A stretch of 7,940 bases of DNA from Thiobacillus sp. Lineage in GTDB: Bacteria > Pseudomonadota > Gammaproteobacteria > Burkholderiales > Thiobacillaceae. Below the pieces are notes generated by a model, which was given only the letters and a program-made list of their open reading frames with translations, was not told the DNA's origin and made no database searches. The DNA lies in assembly GCA_011391285.1 (NCBI GenBank), contig JAABQU010000006.1:1-7940 (forward strand), read 5' to 3'. Positions 7,152-7,940 of the stretch are shown here, piece by piece. The stretch's first letter is position 1; each line of letters begins with the position of its first letter. Position numbers and translations under genes: made by a program.

Positions 7152-7919
7152 ATGACTTCATCCGATCCTAAACTTCTCGCCAATATTCGTATCGTGCTGA
7201 CGCGCACCAGCCACCCCGGCAACATCGGCGCGGCGGCGCGGGCGATGAAGACGATGGGCCTGTCGCAGCTTTTTCTTGTCGAACCCGCCGTATTTCCGAA
7301 CAGCCAGGCCGACGCGATGGCTGCGGGTTCGACCGACCTGCTGGCGCAGGCGCGGGTGTGCGCCACGCTGGCCGAGGCACTGGTCGACACCACGCTGGCG
7401 CTGGGCGTGTCGGCGCGCCGGCGCGACATCGTGGCCGAGGTGCTGACCCCGCCCGAGGCGTCGATTCGCCTGCTGACCGAAGCGCAGACCGGACCGGTTG
7501 CTCTGGTGTTCGGCAACGAGACCAGCGGCCTGTCGAACGAGGAACTGGGCCTGTGCCAGGGCCTGGTGACGATCGCCGCCAATCCAGAATACAGCTCGCT
7601 CAACCTGGCTGCGGCGGTGCAGGTGCTGAGCTACGAAATCCGCCAGGCCTGGCTGGGGCATGCGCCGTGGCCGCAGCCGGAAATGGACGCGGCGACAGGC
7701 GAGGAATTGGAGCGGTTCTACGGCCACCTGGAAACCGCCCTCGCCGAATTGAAGTTCCTCAATCAGGGTTCGCCCGGCAAGCTGATGCTGAAGCTGCGTC
7801 GGCTGTTTGCGCGCACCCGGCTGGCGAAGGAGGAAGTGAACATCCTGCGTGGGATCCTGACCGCCGCGCAGGGGGCCCAGCAGGTCGCGAACCGGGCACG
7901 GAACCGCGACACTGAATAG
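7152..7919 (+). CDS. trmJ: tRNA (cytidine/uridine-32-2'-O-)methyltransferase TrmJ
   Basis: TrmJ is a SAM-dependent SPOUT-family methyltransferase that modifies the ribose of position 32 in the anticodon loop of several tRNAs. The 255-residue protein has all the family motifs: NIRIVLTRTSHPGNIGAAARAMKTMGL with Asn24 and Arg30 (equivalent to Arg23 of E. coli TrmJ), VALVFGNETSGLSNEEL (116-132) forming the trefoil knot, and NPEYSSLNLAAAVQ with Ser149 (equivalent to E. coli Ser142). The C-terminal helical part includes SPGKLMLKLRRLF. I chose the ATG at 7152 because MTSSDPKLLANIRIVL gives the usual short N-terminus; the open frame upstream to 6921 is antisense to suhB. No clear Shine-Dalgarno sequence precedes it. 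Its stop codon overlaps an IscR-like site, matching the trmJ-iscR order of E. coli. Confidence 0.96.
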   Translation: MTSSDPKLLANIRIVLTRTSHPGNIGAAARAMKTMGLSQLFLVEPAVFPNSQADAMAAGSTDLLAQARVCATLAEALVDTTLALGVSARRRDIVAEVLTPPEASIRLLTEAQTGPVALVFGNETSGLSNEELGLCQGLVTIAANPEYSSLNLAAAVQVLSYEIRQAWLGHAPWPQPEMDAATGEELERFYGHLETALAELKFLNQGSPGKLMLKLRRLFARTRLAKEEVNILRGILTAAQGAQQVANRARNRDTE

Positions 7920-7940
7920 TTGACTAAATTACTGGGAAAT
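7916..7940 (+). promoter_or_regulatory. IscR type 1 binding site and -35 of a probable iscR promoter
   Basis: The last 25 bases, starting in the trmJ stop codon, fit the published type 1 IscR motif (ATASYYGACT, a six-base centre RWWWYA, then GTCRRSTAT) at about 21 of 25 positions. The left half ATAGTTGACT and the centre match fully; mismatches fall at 7932, 7934, 7937 and 7938. TTGACT (7920-7925) also looks like a -35, whose -10 would lie just outside the window. In E. coli, [2Fe-2S]-IscR bound at such sites represses the iscRSUA operon directly after trmJ. The match and location agree, so iscR is expected next. That gene is not visible here. Confidence 0.72.

Overview
This GC-rich window looks like chromosomal DNA from a betaproteobacterium. 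Three things point there: a DUF2818 gene directly after nuoN, the order suhB (leftward) / trmJ (rightward) with an IscR-like site after trmJ, and the general character of the proteins. A Thiobacillus-like or other Nitrosomonadales host is plausible, but that is inference. Nearly all of the window is housekeeping DNA. No phage, IS element, CRISPR array, tRNA or rRNA was seen.

Left part (1-3304, + strand): the tail of the respiratory complex I operon. It holds the C-terminal half of NuoM (cut by the window edge), complete NuoN, a three-helix DUF2818 membrane protein, and a YbcJ-type S4 RNA-binding protein whose start lies 5 bases after the DUF2818 stop. A separate small exported PepSY-type protein follows, with its own strong ribosome binding site and a convincing rho-independent terminator at 3252-3304.

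Middle and right (3358-7106, - strand): a leftward cluster, suhB then mutS (19-base gap), then a 97-base gap, then a small AF1514/DUF5619-like protein. The mutS-AF1514 gap is the most unusual place in the window. It carries extra copies of a 30-base unit, 20 bases of which are the 3' end of mutS itself. In another frame these copies encode a 34-residue ORF whose ATG overlaps the mutS TGA (ATGA) and whose TGA overlaps the ATG of the next gene (ATGA again), so the three reading frames are joined end to end.

Right edge (7152-7940, + strand): trmJ is divergent from suhB across 45 bases. The last 25 bases, starting in the trmJ stop codon, match the type 1 IscR-binding motif at about 21 of 25 positions and contain a TTGACT -35-like element. 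This predicts that iscR and the iron-sulfur cluster assembly operon begin just beyond the window, as in the suhB-trmJ-iscR order of E. coli.
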